A stretch of 64,000 nucleotides of DNA, from the NCBI GenBank assembly GCA_022450525.1, contig JAKUQA010000003.1:1-64000 (forward strand). The letters run 5' to 3'. Position numbers and translations under genes: made by a program. This DNA is from Dehalococcoidia bacterium. GTDB lineage: Bacteria > Chloroflexota > Dehalococcoidia > Lucifugimonadales > UBA6952. The first letter of the stretch is position 1. Every line of letters starts with the position of its first letter. Shown here one piece after another: positions 25,710-35,682 of this stretch. The notes below the pieces were generated by a model, which saw only the letters and a list, made by a program, of their open reading frames with translations, was not told the DNA's origin and did not search any database.

Positions 25710-25955
25710 TTAACCTCCACTAGCGGGAGGGATCAATGCTACTTCATCATTATTATTTAATTTAAAGCTATTTTCTACATATATCATATTAACAGCAATC
25801 ATAATGCTTTTAAAATGTGGTGCTATATCAGGTATTTCTTTTTTTACAATATCAATTATATCACTCACAATAGCTGTTTCAGGTACGTCTAATTGTAATG
25901 AAGATTGTTGAGCGATCTCTTTTAGATTTGCAAATAAAAGTATGTTTATTTTCAA
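25710..25955 (-). CDS. moaD: Molybdopterin synthase sulfur carrier subunit
   Basis: 81-aa ubiquitin-fold sulfur carrier. The essential C-terminal Gly-Gly is present (ALIPPASGG). INILLFANLKEIAQQSSLQL is the usual beta-grasp start. It is immediately upstream of moaE and divergent from ileS across a 198-bp gap in which I see no leader element such as a T-box. A second MoaD/ThiS-like protein is at 45288-45551. Confidence 0.92.
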   Translation of the reverse strand: MKINILLFANLKEIAQQSSLQLDVPETAIVSDIIDIVKKEIPDIAPHFKSIMIAVNMIYVENSFKLNNNDEVALIPPASGG

Positions 25956-26153
25956 TTATATGCCTGCTTTACTTAGATTTGGTAAATCTATTATATGATT
26001 AAGCTTTATATAAATCAAAAATCCATACCATTAAGTATTCGTTTTTCTCTGGTCGTTTTTCTCGATATAATAACTTTTTGTTTATTATAGATTGTTAAAA
26101 AACAAGTGAAATAGTAATATTATTTAATCTACACTTTACTAGGAGAAATTTAT

Positions 26154-29100
26154 ATGTTTGAACCTGTTAATTCTCGACCGGACTTTATTGGTCTTGAATA
26201 TGAAATGATGAAATTCTGGGATGAGGAAAGCATTGTTGAGAAATACTTGAATAAAAACAATGATGCAGATAAAAAATATTCATTTATTGATGGGCCTATT
26301 ACAGCAAATAATCCTATGGGAGTCCATCATGCATGGGGAAGAACCTATAAAGATTTATATCAACGATATAAAACAATGCAAGGATATGAACAAAGGTATC
26401 AAAATGGTTTTGATGGACAAGGTTTATGGATTGAAGTTGAAGTAGAAAAAGAACTTGGTTTTAAATCCAAAAAAGATATTGAAAAATTTGGTATTGATAA
26501 ATTTGTTGAATTATGTAAACAAAGAGTAGATAAGTTTTCAGCAATTCAAACAAAGCAATCTATTCGTTTAGGTTATTGGATGGATTGGGATAATTCTTAT
26601 CATACTAAGTCAGATGAAAATAATTACACTATATGGCATTTTTTAAAAGTATGTTGTGAAAAAGGTCTTTTGTATGAAGGTAATGATGTTATGCCATGGT
26701 GTAGAAGATGTGGAACTGGTTTATCCGAACATGAAATTGTTACAGAAGGATATCAAGAAGTTACTCACAAAAGTGTTTTTGTAAAATTTCAGATACAAAA
26801 TACTGATAATGAATTTTTAATAATATGGACGACTACGCCGTGGACTCTTCCTGCAAATATTGCTGCGGCTGTAAATCCTGAATCAATATATATCAAAGTA
26901 GAACAAAACCAAGAATATTACTATATTGCCAAAAATACTGTTTCTTTTTTGAAAGGTCCATACGAAATTGTGGAAGAAATTAAAGGTGAAACTTTAGTTG
27001 GAATGGAATATATTGGCCCATTTGATAATTTAACAATACAGAAAGATGTAATACATAAAGTTATTCCATGGGAAGAAGTGGGGGATGAGGGTACGGGTAT
27101 TGTGCATATTGCACCTGGTGCTGGTAAAGAGGATTATGCTTTAGGAAAAAAATATAATTTAACCACTATTGCTCCAATTGATGATTCTGGAGACTATGTG
27201 GATGGTTTTGATAAATATACTGGAATGAATGTGTCTAATGTAAATGATGAGATATTCAATGATTTGAAAGAGAAAAATATTTTATACAAGATTGAACAGA
27301 TTGTGCATAGATACCCAGTTTGTTGGAGGTGTGGAGAGGAATTAGTATTTCGTTTAGTTTCCGAATGGTTTATTTCAGTAGATCCATTTCGGGAGCAAAT
27401 TATGGACGTTACTCGTAAGATTCGTTGGATACCAGAGTTTGGATTAGCAAGAGAATTGGATTGGTTAAAAAATATGGACGATTGGATGATTTCAAAAAAG
27501 CGATATTATGGCTTGGCTTTACCTATTTATAAATGTGAAGACTGTAATGAATTTGAAGTTATTGGATCTGAGTATGAACTCAAAGAACGGGCAATTGAAG
27601 GCTGGGATTTATTTGAAGGTCATTCACCACATAAGCCTTGGGTAGATTATGTCAAAATCGAATGTACAAATTGTAAATTACCTTTATCTAGAATTAAAGA
27701 TGTAGGAAATCCATGGTTAGATGCTGGTATAGTACCTTACTCTACCTTGAAATATAGATCTGATAAAGATTATTGGAGCAAATGGTTTCCTGCTGATTGG
27801 ATTTCTGAAAGCTTTCCAGGACAGTTTCGAAATTGGTTTTATTCCATGTTGGCAATGAGTACTGTTCTAGAGAATACCGAACCATATCAAAATGTCTTTA
27901 GCTATGCTTTGATGCGTGATGAAAAAGGTGATGAAATGCATAAAAGCAAAGGTAATGCGATATGGTTTGAAGATGCGGCTGATGAAATGGGAGTTGATTC
28001 CATGCGTTGGCTATATTCTCGCCAAAATCCAGCTAATAATCTCAATTTTGGATTTAATGTCGCTAATGAAGTTAAGAGAAGATTTTTAATTCCTTTGTGG
28101 AATGTGTATTCATTTTTTGTAACTTATGCAAATATTGATGATTTTGTTCCTTCACAGGAAAATCGTAAATATACAAATTATTTGGATAGATGGATTATTT
28201 CAGAACTAAATGAATTAGTGGAATTTGTAACTAATAACTTAGATAACTATGATTCAGCTGCAGCAAGTTATAAAGTTGAAGAATTTATAGAGTTATTATC
28301 CAACTGGTATGTTAGAAGGAACAGAAGAAGATTTTGGAAGTCTGAAAATGATGCGGATAAACAGTTTGCATATCAGGCTCTATATGAATGTTTATATACT
28401 TTGTGCCATTTATTAGCACCATTTATGCCATTTATAACAGATAAAATTTACCAGAATCTTGTTCGTACACACGACAATAAGAGCCCTAAAAGTGTTCATC
28501 TTGGGAACTGGCCTATATCAGATAAAAATCTTATTGATCCTAATTTATCCTCTCAGGTGAGATTGTCAAAAACTCTAGTCAGTTTGGGGAGATCAGTACG
28601 ACAAAAATCAGGTATAAGAGTTAGGCAACCTATTTCGCAAATTATTATATCTGGAGCATTTATTTCTGATAATGAATTACAAGAATACATGAACCAACAA
28701 ATTACTGAAGAACTAAACGTTAAAGAAGTTGTTTTTGATAATTCAATAGAAGGAATATTTAAATATATTGTTAATTTAAGGTTTGATTTATTAGGCCCTA
28801 GGTTAGGAAATGATATTAATCTTGTTGCCAATACTTTGAAAAATATGGATTCTGATTTAATTGCTAGAGAGGCAATATCTAAAGGATATGTTGAAATTGA
28901 TGGCATTAAAATAGATAAAGAAGAATTCAATATTCAGATTGAGGATATAAGTCATTTTTCTTCTATATATGAAAATAATTATGTAGTATCACTTAATACT
29001 ACCTTGGATGAAAATCTCATTAATGAAGGGATTGCAAGAGAATTTATTCATAATGTACAGAATATACGTAAAGACTCTGGATTTAATATTGAAGACCGTA

Positions 29101-29279
29101 TTAGTATAGAATTTGAAGGTGATGAAGAGTTAAGCAAGGCTATATTACAATTTGAAAAATATATTAGCTCTGAAACTTTAGCTCTAAATTTACAAAAATC
29201 TAATCTCAATAAAAAGAGCGATTTTGAATCGACGATCCTTGGAAAGTCGATTAGTTTGAATGTTTCTAAAGTACATTGA
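26154..29279 (+). CDS. ileS: Isoleucyl-tRNA synthetase
   Basis: 1041-aa class I synthetase. The HIGH-type motif is GVHHAWGRTYKD near residue 57, and the KMSKS-type motif is EMHKSKGN near residue 595. The editing domain holds IIWTTTPWTLPANIAAAVNP. Pairs of zinc-type cysteines occur (CRRCG, CWRCG, CEDCN, CTNCK). The C-terminal anticodon domain contains NLRFDLLGPRLG. Both signature motifs deviate from the canonical form in the manner of the second (eukaryote-like) IleRS type. Ribosome binding site AGGAGA precedes the ATG. Confidence 0.95.
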   Translation: MFEPVNSRPDFIGLEYEMMKFWDEESIVEKYLNKNNDADKKYSFIDGPITANNPMGVHHAWGRTYKDLYQRYKTMQGYEQRYQNGFDGQGLWIEVEVEKELGFKSKKDIEKFGIDKFVELCKQRVDKFSAIQTKQSIRLGYWMDWDNSYHTKSDENNYTIWHFLKVCCEKGLLYEGNDVMPWCRRCGTGLSEHEIVTEGYQEVTHKSVFVKFQIQNTDNEFLIIWTTTPWTLPANIAAAVNPESIYIKVEQNQEYYYIAKNTVSFLKGPYEIVEEIKGETLVGMEYIGPFDNLTIQKDVIHKVIPWEEVGDEGTGIVHIAPGAGKEDYALGKKYNLTTIAPIDDSGDYVDGFDKYTGMNVSNVNDEIFNDLKEKNILYKIEQIVHRYPVCWRCGEELVFRLVSEWFISVDPFREQIMDVTRKIRWIPEFGLARELDWLKNMDDWMISKKRYYGLALPIYKCEDCNEFEVIGSEYELKERAIEGWDLFEGHSPHKPWVDYVKIECTNCKLPLSRIKDVGNPWLDAGIVPYSTLKYRSDKDYWSKWFPADWISESFPGQFRNWFYSMLAMSTVLENTEPYQNVFSYALMRDEKGDEMHKSKGNAIWFEDAADEMGVDSMRWLYSRQNPANNLNFGFNVANEVKRRFLIPLWNVYSFFVTYANIDDFVPSQENRKYTNYLDRWIISELNELVEFVTNNLDNYDSAAASYKVEEFIELLSNWYVRRNRRRFWKSENDADKQFAYQALYECLYTLCHLLAPFMPFITDKIYQNLVRTHDNKSPKSVHLGNWPISDKNLIDPNLSSQVRLSKTLVSLGRSVRQKSGIRVRQPISQIIISGAFISDNELQEYMNQQITEELNVKEVVFDNSIEGIFKYIVNLRFDLLGPRLGNDINLVANTLKNMDSDLIAREAISKGYVEIDGIKIDKEEFNIQIEDISHFSSIYENNYVVSLNTTLDENLINEGIAREFIHNVQNIRKDSGFNIEDRISIEFEGDEELSKAILQFEKYISSETLALNLQKSNLNKKSDFESTILGKSISLNVSKVH

Positions 29280-29289
29280 TCCTACAGTT

Positions 29290-30468
29290 TTATAATCTAG
29301 GTTGTTCTTCTAGGGTAATTAAGATGTCTTGAGCAACTTTTTCTCTAATAATTGTTACAGTTATCTCTTGCCCGATAGACAAATAACCTGTTTGCCTTAA
29401 TGTTTGTAACTCTTTGACATTTCGAATTGGTTTTTGATCAATTGCGATAATAATATCATTTGCAAGAAGTCCGCCTTTTTCAGCAGGTCCATTAGGAGAA
29501 ATTGATCTAATTAATACCCCTTCAGTAACATTAAGATCAAGTTCATCAATATTCTGAAGATCAATGTCTTGTGCACCAATACCTATCCATGGCCATATAA
29601 CTTTCCCATTTTGAATTAATTGTTGCATTATTGTATATGCTGTTTCTGAACTTATTGCAAATCCGATACCATCAGTACTTGTTTCAACATACTTTATTGT
29701 ATTAATACCTATCACATCTCCATCTAAGTTTAATAAAGGGCCACCACTATTGCCTGGGTTAATAACAGCGTCTGTTTGAATTAATTCTGTCAAATATGTA
29801 CTATCTATGGCTAATTCTCTTTCTAGTGCGCTAACTATACCTAATGTCACAGTTGGTTCACCTTTTAGACCTATAGCATTCCCAATAGCAACAACCCAAT
29901 CCCCAACACGAAGATTATTATTACTAGATATCGATAACGGAGTTAAACCTGATTTATCAACTTTAATTACTGCTAAGTCAGTAAGAGGATCTTGGCCAAT
30001 TAATTCTGCTTCAGCTTCTGTTTCATCATAAAAAGATACTGTGATGACATTAGCTAGATCAACTACATGACTGTTAGTTAATATATATCCATCTTCTGAT
30101 ATTATTATTCCACTTCCCGCACCTTCACTATCTTGTCTTCCAAAAAAAGTATTTTGTGTGCTACTTATTACTATTGATACAACTCCAGGTCGGGTAACTT
30201 CAACTAAGTCAGCAATAGAAGGTAAGACATTTGGATTGGGTAGGCTTGAATTTGTATTAGTTGTATTGGTATTACTATCAATTGATTTTTTAAGGGTTTG
30301 TACTTCGTTTCTAATATTACTTATTTCATTAAGAAGTTGTTTGTTATCTTCTACGCTTTGTAATTCTTGCTTTTCATTGTCTTCGTTTGATCGTAAAGAA
30401 TTACAGCTTATGATTGTAGTCGACATTATTAATATTAAGATGATGATTGTATAGTTTCGTATGTTCAT
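29290..30468 (-). CDS. DegP/HtrA-type serine protease with PDZ domain, predicted lipoprotein
   Basis: 392 aa. A lipoprotein signal peptide ends in the lipobox IISC near residue 22, followed by a coiled-coil-like stretch (about 35-65). The trypsin-like domain has His in LTNSHVVD, Asp in DLAVIKVD and Ser in NPGNSGGPLL. One PDZ domain follows (about 295-385, GVLIRSISPNGPAEKGGLLA). Likely a quality-control protease on the outer face of the membrane. It is convergent with ileS, 10 bp away. Confidence 0.94.
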   Translation of the reverse strand: MNIRNYTIIILILIMSTTIISCNSLRSNEDNEKQELQSVEDNKQLLNEISNIRNEVQTLKKSIDSNTNTTNTNSSLPNPNVLPSIADLVEVTRPGVVSIVISSTQNTFFGRQDSEGAGSGIIISEDGYILTNSHVVDLANVITVSFYDETEAEAELIGQDPLTDLAVIKVDKSGLTPLSISSNNNLRVGDWVVAIGNAIGLKGEPTVTLGIVSALERELAIDSTYLTELIQTDAVINPGNSGGPLLNLDGDVIGINTIKYVETSTDGIGFAISSETAYTIMQQLIQNGKVIWPWIGIGAQDIDLQNIDELDLNVTEGVLIRSISPNGPAEKGGLLANDIIIAIDQKPIRNVKELQTLRQTGYLSIGQEITVTIIREKVAQDILITLEEQPRL

Positions 30469-30506
30469 GTATTTGTTTTCTTTATTTATAATTATAAACG
30501 GATTTA

Positions 30507-31226
30507 TTAATTAATTGTCAGGGCTCTGTTTTGAACATCAACTAGATAATCTATACCATTTGATGCAGTTTTGATCATTTCATTTGCTGTAGATATAGAA
30601 AAGGGAGCTTGTTCTGCTGTACCCTGTATTTCGACGATATCATGATTTTTCGTCATAATTATATTCATATCCACATCTGCAATACTATCCTCTTCATAGC
30701 ACAGGTCTAGCAAAATATCTCCATCTACAATTCCTACACTTATAGCAGCTAATTGAGATTTTAGTGGATTTTGTTCTATGGTTTTTTCAAGAACCATTTT
30801 ATCAAAAGCTTGATGTAATGCTACATAAGATCCTGTGATTGCTGCAGTTCTTGTGCCTCCATCGGCTTGAAGTACGTCACAGTCGATATATATCGTGCGT
30901 TCTCCAATTATAGATAAATCTGTTATGGATCTAAGAGATCTTCCTATTAAACGTTGTATTTCTTGAGAACGCCCTTTTGGACGATTACTTGATTCTCTTT
31001 GTGTTCGGGTATGAGTAGATCTAGGTAACATAGAGTATTCTGCTGTTATCCATCCTTTACCAGTAGAACGCAAGAATAGTGGGACGGTATTTTCAATAGA
31101 AACAGCACAAATTATTTTTGTGGCCCCAACCTCAATTAATACTGAACCTTCAGCATATTCTTGTATATTATGTGATATTTTAGCTTCTCGAGGTTCTTCA
31201 GCACCTCTACCATCTTTTCTTACCAC
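30507..31226 (-). CDS. rph: Ribonuclease PH
   Basis: Phosphorolytic 3'-5' exoribonuclease that trims tRNA 3' ends, 239 aa. RKDGRGAEEPREAKI, GKGWITAEYSMLPRSTHTRT, GRSQEIQRLIGRSLRS and IDCDVLQADGGTRTAAITG are the conserved phosphate- and RNA-binding segments. LDLCYEEDSIADVDMN carries the metal-site acids. The start is GTG (31226) with AAGGAG at good distance. It shares a divergent intergenic region with ilvE. Confidence 0.96.
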   Translation of the reverse strand: MVRKDGRGAEEPREAKISHNIQEYAEGSVLIEVGATKIICAVSIENTVPLFLRSTGKGWITAEYSMLPRSTHTRTQRESSNRPKGRSQEIQRLIGRSLRSITDLSIIGERTIYIDCDVLQADGGTRTAAITGSYVALHQAFDKMVLEKTIEQNPLKSQLAAISVGIVDGDILLDLCYEEDSIADVDMNIIMTKNHDIVEIQGTAEQAPFSISTANEMIKTASNGIDYLVDVQNRALTIN

Positions 31227-31322
31227 GTATTTCTCCTTAAATTGATATACTCTAATTATAACTTTAAAGCTGGGAAAATGGTATCTTGAATCTTTTTTAC
31301 AATATTCTTCTAATCTATTATT

Positions 31323-31350
31323 TTGTTGTTTTTATAAAACGTGATATTAT
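31323..31350 (+). promoter_or_regulatory. Promoter of ilvE
   Basis: TTGTTG (31323-31328) and TATTAT (31345-31350) with 16 bp between. The -10 box is preceded by TG and one base, the extended -10 form. Transcription would begin near 31357, which rules out the upstream ATG at 31341 and supports the start at 31395. Confidence 0.5.
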
Positions 31351-31394
31351 TTATAACCACGGTGAAATCGATTGTTGTTGAAAGGAGCAATAAT

Positions 31395-32312
31395 ATGCCT
31401 GAAATAGCTTTTCACAAAGGAGAGTTTGTACCTTTGAAAGATGCATCAGTTGGTGTAATGACACATGCTTTGCATTATGGTACCGCTGTGTTTGAAGGTA
31501 TTAGAGGTAATTGGAACGAAGAAGATGAAACTACATATATATTTAGGCTTAAAGAACATTATGAACGTCTTTTATCTGGCTGTAAATTAATGCGAATTAA
31601 AGTTCCTTATACCGTAGAAGAGTTGTGTAATATTACCAAGGAATTAGTAGAGAAATGTGAATATAATCAGGATGTATATATAAGACCTTTAGCTTATAAA
31701 GGTGCAGAACGAGTTGCTTATTTAGATCTAAGTAAATTAGAAGATGATGGTTTTACTATTGTCGTTGTTCCCTTAGGAGATTATTTAGATACTGAAAAAG
31801 CTGTAAATTGTTGTACATCTTCATATCGAAGAATGGAAGATTATATCATACCTCCGCATTTAAAAATTAGTGGTTTGTATGTAAATAGTATTCTTGCTAA
31901 AACTGAGGCAATCGTAGCTGGATTTGATGAAGCTATATTGTTAAATCAACAAGGTCGAGTTTCAGAGGGTACAGGTGAGAATATTTTCATTTATCGAAAT
32001 GGGAAATTGTCTACTCCACCATTGATAGATAACTTATTACCCGGTATTACTCGAGATTGTGTTGTCGATATAGTAAAAAATGAACTTGGATTTGATGTTG
32101 AAGAAAGAAGTATACCAAGATCTGAATTATATTTAGCTGACGAAATCTTTCTAACAGGAACAGCTGCTCACGTACAAGGTGTAGGTTCTGTCGATAATCA
32201 CGAAATTGGAGATGGACAAATGGGGCCATTAACACGTCAGATACAATCATTATATTTTGATATTGTTACAGGTAGAAATATAAAATACAGCCATTGGTGT
32301 ACAAAGGCATAA
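31395..32312 (+). CDS. ilvE: Branched-chain amino acid aminotransferase
   Basis: PLP fold-type IV transaminase for the last step of Val, Leu and Ile synthesis, 305 aa from this start. HALHYGTAVFEGIRGNW is the N-terminal signature. The PLP lysine is in HLKISGLYVNSILAKTEA-like context, and GRVSEGTGENIFIYRNG binds the phosphate. The frame is open upstream to 31341, but ATG 31395 has the ribosome binding site AAAGGAG at 31381-31387 seven bases ahead. D-amino acid aminotransferase is a less likely alternative. Confidence 0.93.
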   Translation: MPEIAFHKGEFVPLKDASVGVMTHALHYGTAVFEGIRGNWNEEDETTYIFRLKEHYERLLSGCKLMRIKVPYTVEELCNITKELVEKCEYNQDVYIRPLAYKGAERVAYLDLSKLEDDGFTIVVVPLGDYLDTEKAVNCCTSSYRRMEDYIIPPHLKISGLYVNSILAKTEAIVAGFDEAILLNQQGRVSEGTGENIFIYRNGKLSTPPLIDNLLPGITRDCVVDIVKNELGFDVEERSIPRSELYLADEIFLTGTAAHVQGVGSVDNHEIGDGQMGPLTRQIQSLYFDIVTGRNIKYSHWCTKA

Positions 32313-32316
32313 ATAA

Positions 32317-33525
32317 TTATCGGATTAAATTTTGATATATTATGGACGTTTTAAGGGCAAATAGATCCCATGTCATATCTTTGGATTTATTATACCCATT
32401 TTCTGCAATGCGAGAATTTAAATCATTATTAGAAAGCAATTTATCGATAGCAGAAGCAAGTTTTATCGGAGAGTTAACTTCTACTAGTATCCCGTTAACT
32501 TGATCTTGAATTATAGATTCTAATCCAGGTACTTTGGTACCAATTACGGTTGTTTTACATGCCATCGCTTCTAAAGCTACTAATCCAAAGCTTTCATAAT
32601 GAGAGGGTATAATACAAAGGCTTGCTGCATTGTAATATAAAGGTAATTGTGTTTGATCGATAGGTCCTGTAAACGTGACATTATTCTCTAATTCATATTT
32701 TTTTATTAACTCAAGAGATATTTTTGTTGTATCATTTTGAGCTGTATTATCGCCGATAACTAGAAGTTTTGGATTTTTATTTGACTTTAGATAGTTCATA
32801 GATTCAATAAGAATAGGCAGTCCTTTTATAGGGTCTATTCGCCCCACGTATAGAATTATGGGGCGATCTTCTATGCCTAGTCGTTTAATTGATTCTTTTT
32901 TATTCAATGGGTTAAATAATGATAAATCTACACCGGGTGGGACTACATTCACTTTTGTAGATTCTGCCTGATGATGTTGAATAAGAACATCTAATTCATG
33001 ATACGTAGATACTATAATACTATCTGTAGTATTAATAATTTCTTGTTCCTTATTTGATCGTAATAAAGATTCTTTTTCTTGAGCGTAAGTTTGATTTTTA
33101 ATTTCAGCGAGTGTATGAAACGTTACTACATTTTTTATATCTAAAGCTTGACTGATTTCAATTCCAATTAATGCTGATAACCAATAGTGACTATGAATAA
33201 TATTATAAGTAAGTTTATTTTTATGAATATAGTTAAGAAGTTGTTTTTGGAATCTCACGACATGTTCGTATAAATCTTCTTTAGTGACATGCTCTGGTAC
33301 AGTGTTTAAGTGAATAACTCTTATATTTGAATTTATAATTGTTATATCTTCCGAACATTCTGAATGGTTTTTAGTAAAAATATCAATTGAAAAACCTAAT
33401 TTTTCTAATGCATGGCTCAGTTTAAGTATATATACATTCATGCCGCCTGCAGACTCAGTCCCCAATTTGCTAAGAGGACAAGTGTGAAATGATAAAACTA
33501 ATAAATTTACTTTAGATTTATTCAA
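32317..33525 (-). CDS. MshA-like family 4 glycosyltransferase
   Basis: 402-aa GT-B glycosyltransferase. ESAGGMNVYILKLSHALEKL near the N-terminus, HSHYWLSALIGIEI, TFHTLAEIKN and VVPPGVDLSLFNP follow the MshA/sucrose-synthase-like pattern. The nucleotide-sugar site is LYVGRIDPIKG, and the E-x7-E motif lies in HYESFGLVALEAMACKT. MshA adds GlcNAc to inositol 3-phosphate, and inositol 3-phosphate synthase is present at 42625. I see no mshB, mshC or mshD, so the product is open. The start is TTG (33525) without a clear ribosome binding site. Confidence 0.85.
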   Translation of the reverse strand: MNKSKVNLLVLSFHTCPLSKLGTESAGGMNVYILKLSHALEKLGFSIDIFTKNHSECSEDITIINSNIRVIHLNTVPEHVTKEDLYEHVVRFQKQLLNYIHKNKLTYNIIHSHYWLSALIGIEISQALDIKNVVTFHTLAEIKNQTYAQEKESLLRSNKEQEIINTTDSIIVSTYHELDVLIQHHQAESTKVNVVPPGVDLSLFNPLNKKESIKRLGIEDRPIILYVGRIDPIKGLPILIESMNYLKSNKNPKLLVIGDNTAQNDTTKISLELIKKYELENNVTFTGPIDQTQLPLYYNAASLCIIPSHYESFGLVALEAMACKTTVIGTKVPGLESIIQDQVNGILVEVNSPIKLASAIDKLLSNNDLNSRIAENGYNKSKDMTWDLFALKTSIIYQNLIR

Positions 33526-33539
33526 AACATTATTGAGAA

Positions 33540-34523
33540 TTATTTTTTCATTAATTTAATAGTATAAATTGTTGTATCTTGAGCCCCCAGGTGATATTTA
33601 TAACTTTCATCACCACGAAGAAAATCAAAACATTCAAAATTATGCTCTATTGAATCTTTTAAGGAAGTTGCATTAAGTAATAATCCACAACTTAAATGTT
33701 GATAATCTGGATCAAAGCCACTGTTGTAGAGATATCTAATATTATTATAGTCGAAAGCTATACATGCAGATACTTTTTTATTATCAATTTCCATAAAATA
33801 AAGTCTAGTCCAATTTTCTTTTGATAGTTCTACACAAAGCTTTTCAAAGTATACTTTCATTACAGGTGTTAAAAACTCAGCTTTATGATGACCACTTTTT
33901 GACATTAATACAAAAAAGTCATCCATAGAGTTTGTAATTTCTTCAGTAGTAGTAAATTGTTGTATTGTATGTTCTGATTGATCGTCCAGTCTTCTAAATT
34001 TTCTTCTTAATTCATGTCGATCTTTCTTATTTAGAATTGAAAAATAAGATTCCCAGTCTTCTGGTAATTCCATAAGTGGACAAACATCTTCTGAATATTG
34101 TTCAAAATTCCATTGATTCGATTCCGCCAATTTGCTCATGAATGATAAAGTTGCGGAGTTTTCTGGTATAGAATTGATTTCTATTGATGTGCAATTGATA
34201 GATTGAAAATATAGGCCAATTTCGTTAAAGAATTCCTGTTCATAATTTGGGACAACTAGAAAATCTTGATAATCATATACATCCTTTGAACCGATTAATG
34301 TTAATTTATTATCTTTGCTTAATAAAAATGGTGCAATCCCAATTACTTCATCATTATTTGATATTTCTAATATATTTAAAATATTATTTTCACCAAAAAT
34401 ACTGAACCAAGTTTTTTGCCATTCTATTGTCTGAAAAATAGAGTGTTTAGGTATTTGTGATAATATTGATTTCCATGTATCTGATACTGATTCAAAGCTT
34501 TCATGAATTTTTATATTTTCCAA
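33540..34523 (-). CDS. GNAT-fold acetyltransferase, CelD/BcsL type
   Basis: 327 aa. The C-terminal part (about 150-310), with DRHELRRKFRRLDD, ACIAFDYNNIRYLYNSGFDP and LLLNATSLKDSIEHNFECFD, matches the Acetyltransf_6 (CelD/BcsL, FemAB-like) domain found in cell-envelope polysaccharide clusters. The ending FLRGDESYKYHLGA is typical of that group. The start is TTG with AAGGAG upstream. It lies between thrC and the MshA-like gene in the same direction, so a surface-glycan or glycolipid role is possible. Acceptor and acyl donor are unknown. Confidence 0.75.
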   Translation of the reverse strand: MENIKIHESFESVSDTWKSILSQIPKHSIFQTIEWQKTWFSIFGENNILNILEISNNDEVIGIAPFLLSKDNKLTLIGSKDVYDYQDFLVVPNYEQEFFNEIGLYFQSINCTSIEINSIPENSATLSFMSKLAESNQWNFEQYSEDVCPLMELPEDWESYFSILNKKDRHELRRKFRRLDDQSEHTIQQFTTTEEITNSMDDFFVLMSKSGHHKAEFLTPVMKVYFEKLCVELSKENWTRLYFMEIDNKKVSACIAFDYNNIRYLYNSGFDPDYQHLSCGLLLNATSLKDSIEHNFECFDFLRGDESYKYHLGAQDTTIYTIKLMKK

Positions 34524-34532
34524 TTTTCTCCT

Positions 34533-35612
34533 TTATAAATTCATAATAGCTTCTTTTACAGTTTCAAGTTCAGGCTTAATATTTATAGGCTTTGAATTGA
34601 ATTGTTTTTCTGCTAATTCTGGTTCTTTTAATCCAGAGCCTGTAACAACACAAACTATGGTTTTATCTTTAATACTTTGAGGATTTATCAGATTCGTTTT
34701 GATTAAACCTGCTAAAGATGCAGCTGATGCTGGTTCGCAAAATATACCTTCTTGGCTTGCTAGCATCTCATAAGCTGATAGTATTTCATCATCTGTTACT
34801 GAATCTATTAATCCACCAGATTCATTGCGTGCAGCTATTGCACTTTCCCAACTAGCAGGGTTCCCTATGCGTATTGCTGAAGCTATTGTTTCAGGTTTTT
34901 CTATAGGTTCCCCCTTTACAAGTGGAGCGGCACCTTCTGCTTGGTAACCCATTAATATGGGTAATTTGCTAGATTTTTCATATTTTAAATATTCAGTAAA
35001 CCCTTTCCAGTAGGCAGTTATATTTCCTGCATTTCCAACTGGAATAAATAATGAATCCGGGGAATCCCCTAATTCATCGATTATTTCAAAGGCTGCAGTT
35101 TTTTGACCTTCAATTCTAAATGGATTTATAGAATTTACAATTGTTACATTATTATCATCAGATAATTCTCGAATTATTGATAAACCCTGATCAAAATTGC
35201 CGTCTATACTTATAATTTTAGCTCCATAAGCAATTGCTTGAGCTAATTTTCCTGAAGCTATTTTGCCATTTGGTACTATCACAATAGTTTTTAAACCAAA
35301 CCGGGCTCCATAAGCCGCAGCTGAAGCACTTGTATTCCCAGTAGATGCACATGCAATTATTTTACTTTTAGTTTCCAAGGCTTTAGCTATAGCAAAAACC
35401 ATTCCTCGGTCTTTAAATGAGCCTGTAGGATTGCAGCCTTCAAACTTAAAATATAAATTACTACAATTAATAGAATTAATAATATTCGTGGATTTAATTA
35501 GAGGAGTTTGTCCCTCACCCATAGTTATAATTGGAGTGTTTTTATTTACTGGTAAGTATTTCTTATAGTTTTGTATAACGCCTAGATTCATTAACGAGCC
35601 AATTTGTTTCAT
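34533..35612 (-). CDS. thrC: Threonine synthase
   Basis: PLP-dependent conversion of O-phosphohomoserine to threonine, 359 aa. The PLP lysine is in NPTGSFKDRGM near residue 60. CASTGNTSASAAAYGARFGL binds the phosphate, PVGNAGNITAYWKGF contacts the substrate, and CVVTGSGLKEPE is the C-terminal cofactor site. It has the short-form length of Gram-positive and archaeal enzymes. It follows hom by 70 bp, and the pair covers two consecutive steps of threonine synthesis. Confidence 0.95.
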   Translation of the reverse strand: MKQIGSLMNLGVIQNYKKYLPVNKNTPIITMGEGQTPLIKSTNIINSINCSNLYFKFEGCNPTGSFKDRGMVFAIAKALETKSKIIACASTGNTSASAAAYGARFGLKTIVIVPNGKIASGKLAQAIAYGAKIISIDGNFDQGLSIIRELSDDNNVTIVNSINPFRIEGQKTAAFEIIDELGDSPDSLFIPVGNAGNITAYWKGFTEYLKYEKSSKLPILMGYQAEGAAPLVKGEPIEKPETIASAIRIGNPASWESAIAARNESGGLIDSVTDDEILSAYEMLASQEGIFCEPASAASLAGLIKTNLINPQSIKDKTIVCVVTGSGLKEPELAEKQFNSKPINIKPELETVKEAIMNL

Positions 35613-35682
35613 AATTATTTAGCAAAGTAAGTTTAGCATAAACTTATGCATGATAGTAGTTATTCTCTATTGGATTTTTGTC

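Noticed and set aside
25956-26153. T-box or other leader in front of ileS
   Set aside because: Neither the T-box core nor a specifier stem-loop is seen in the 198 bp; only an isolated TATAAT at 26066-26071 without a good -35.
31341-31394. Longer N-terminus of the aminotransferase starting at ATG 31341
   Set aside because: The extra 18 residues overlap a probable promoter (31323-31350) and lack family similarity. ATG 31395 has an AAAGGAG at ideal distance.
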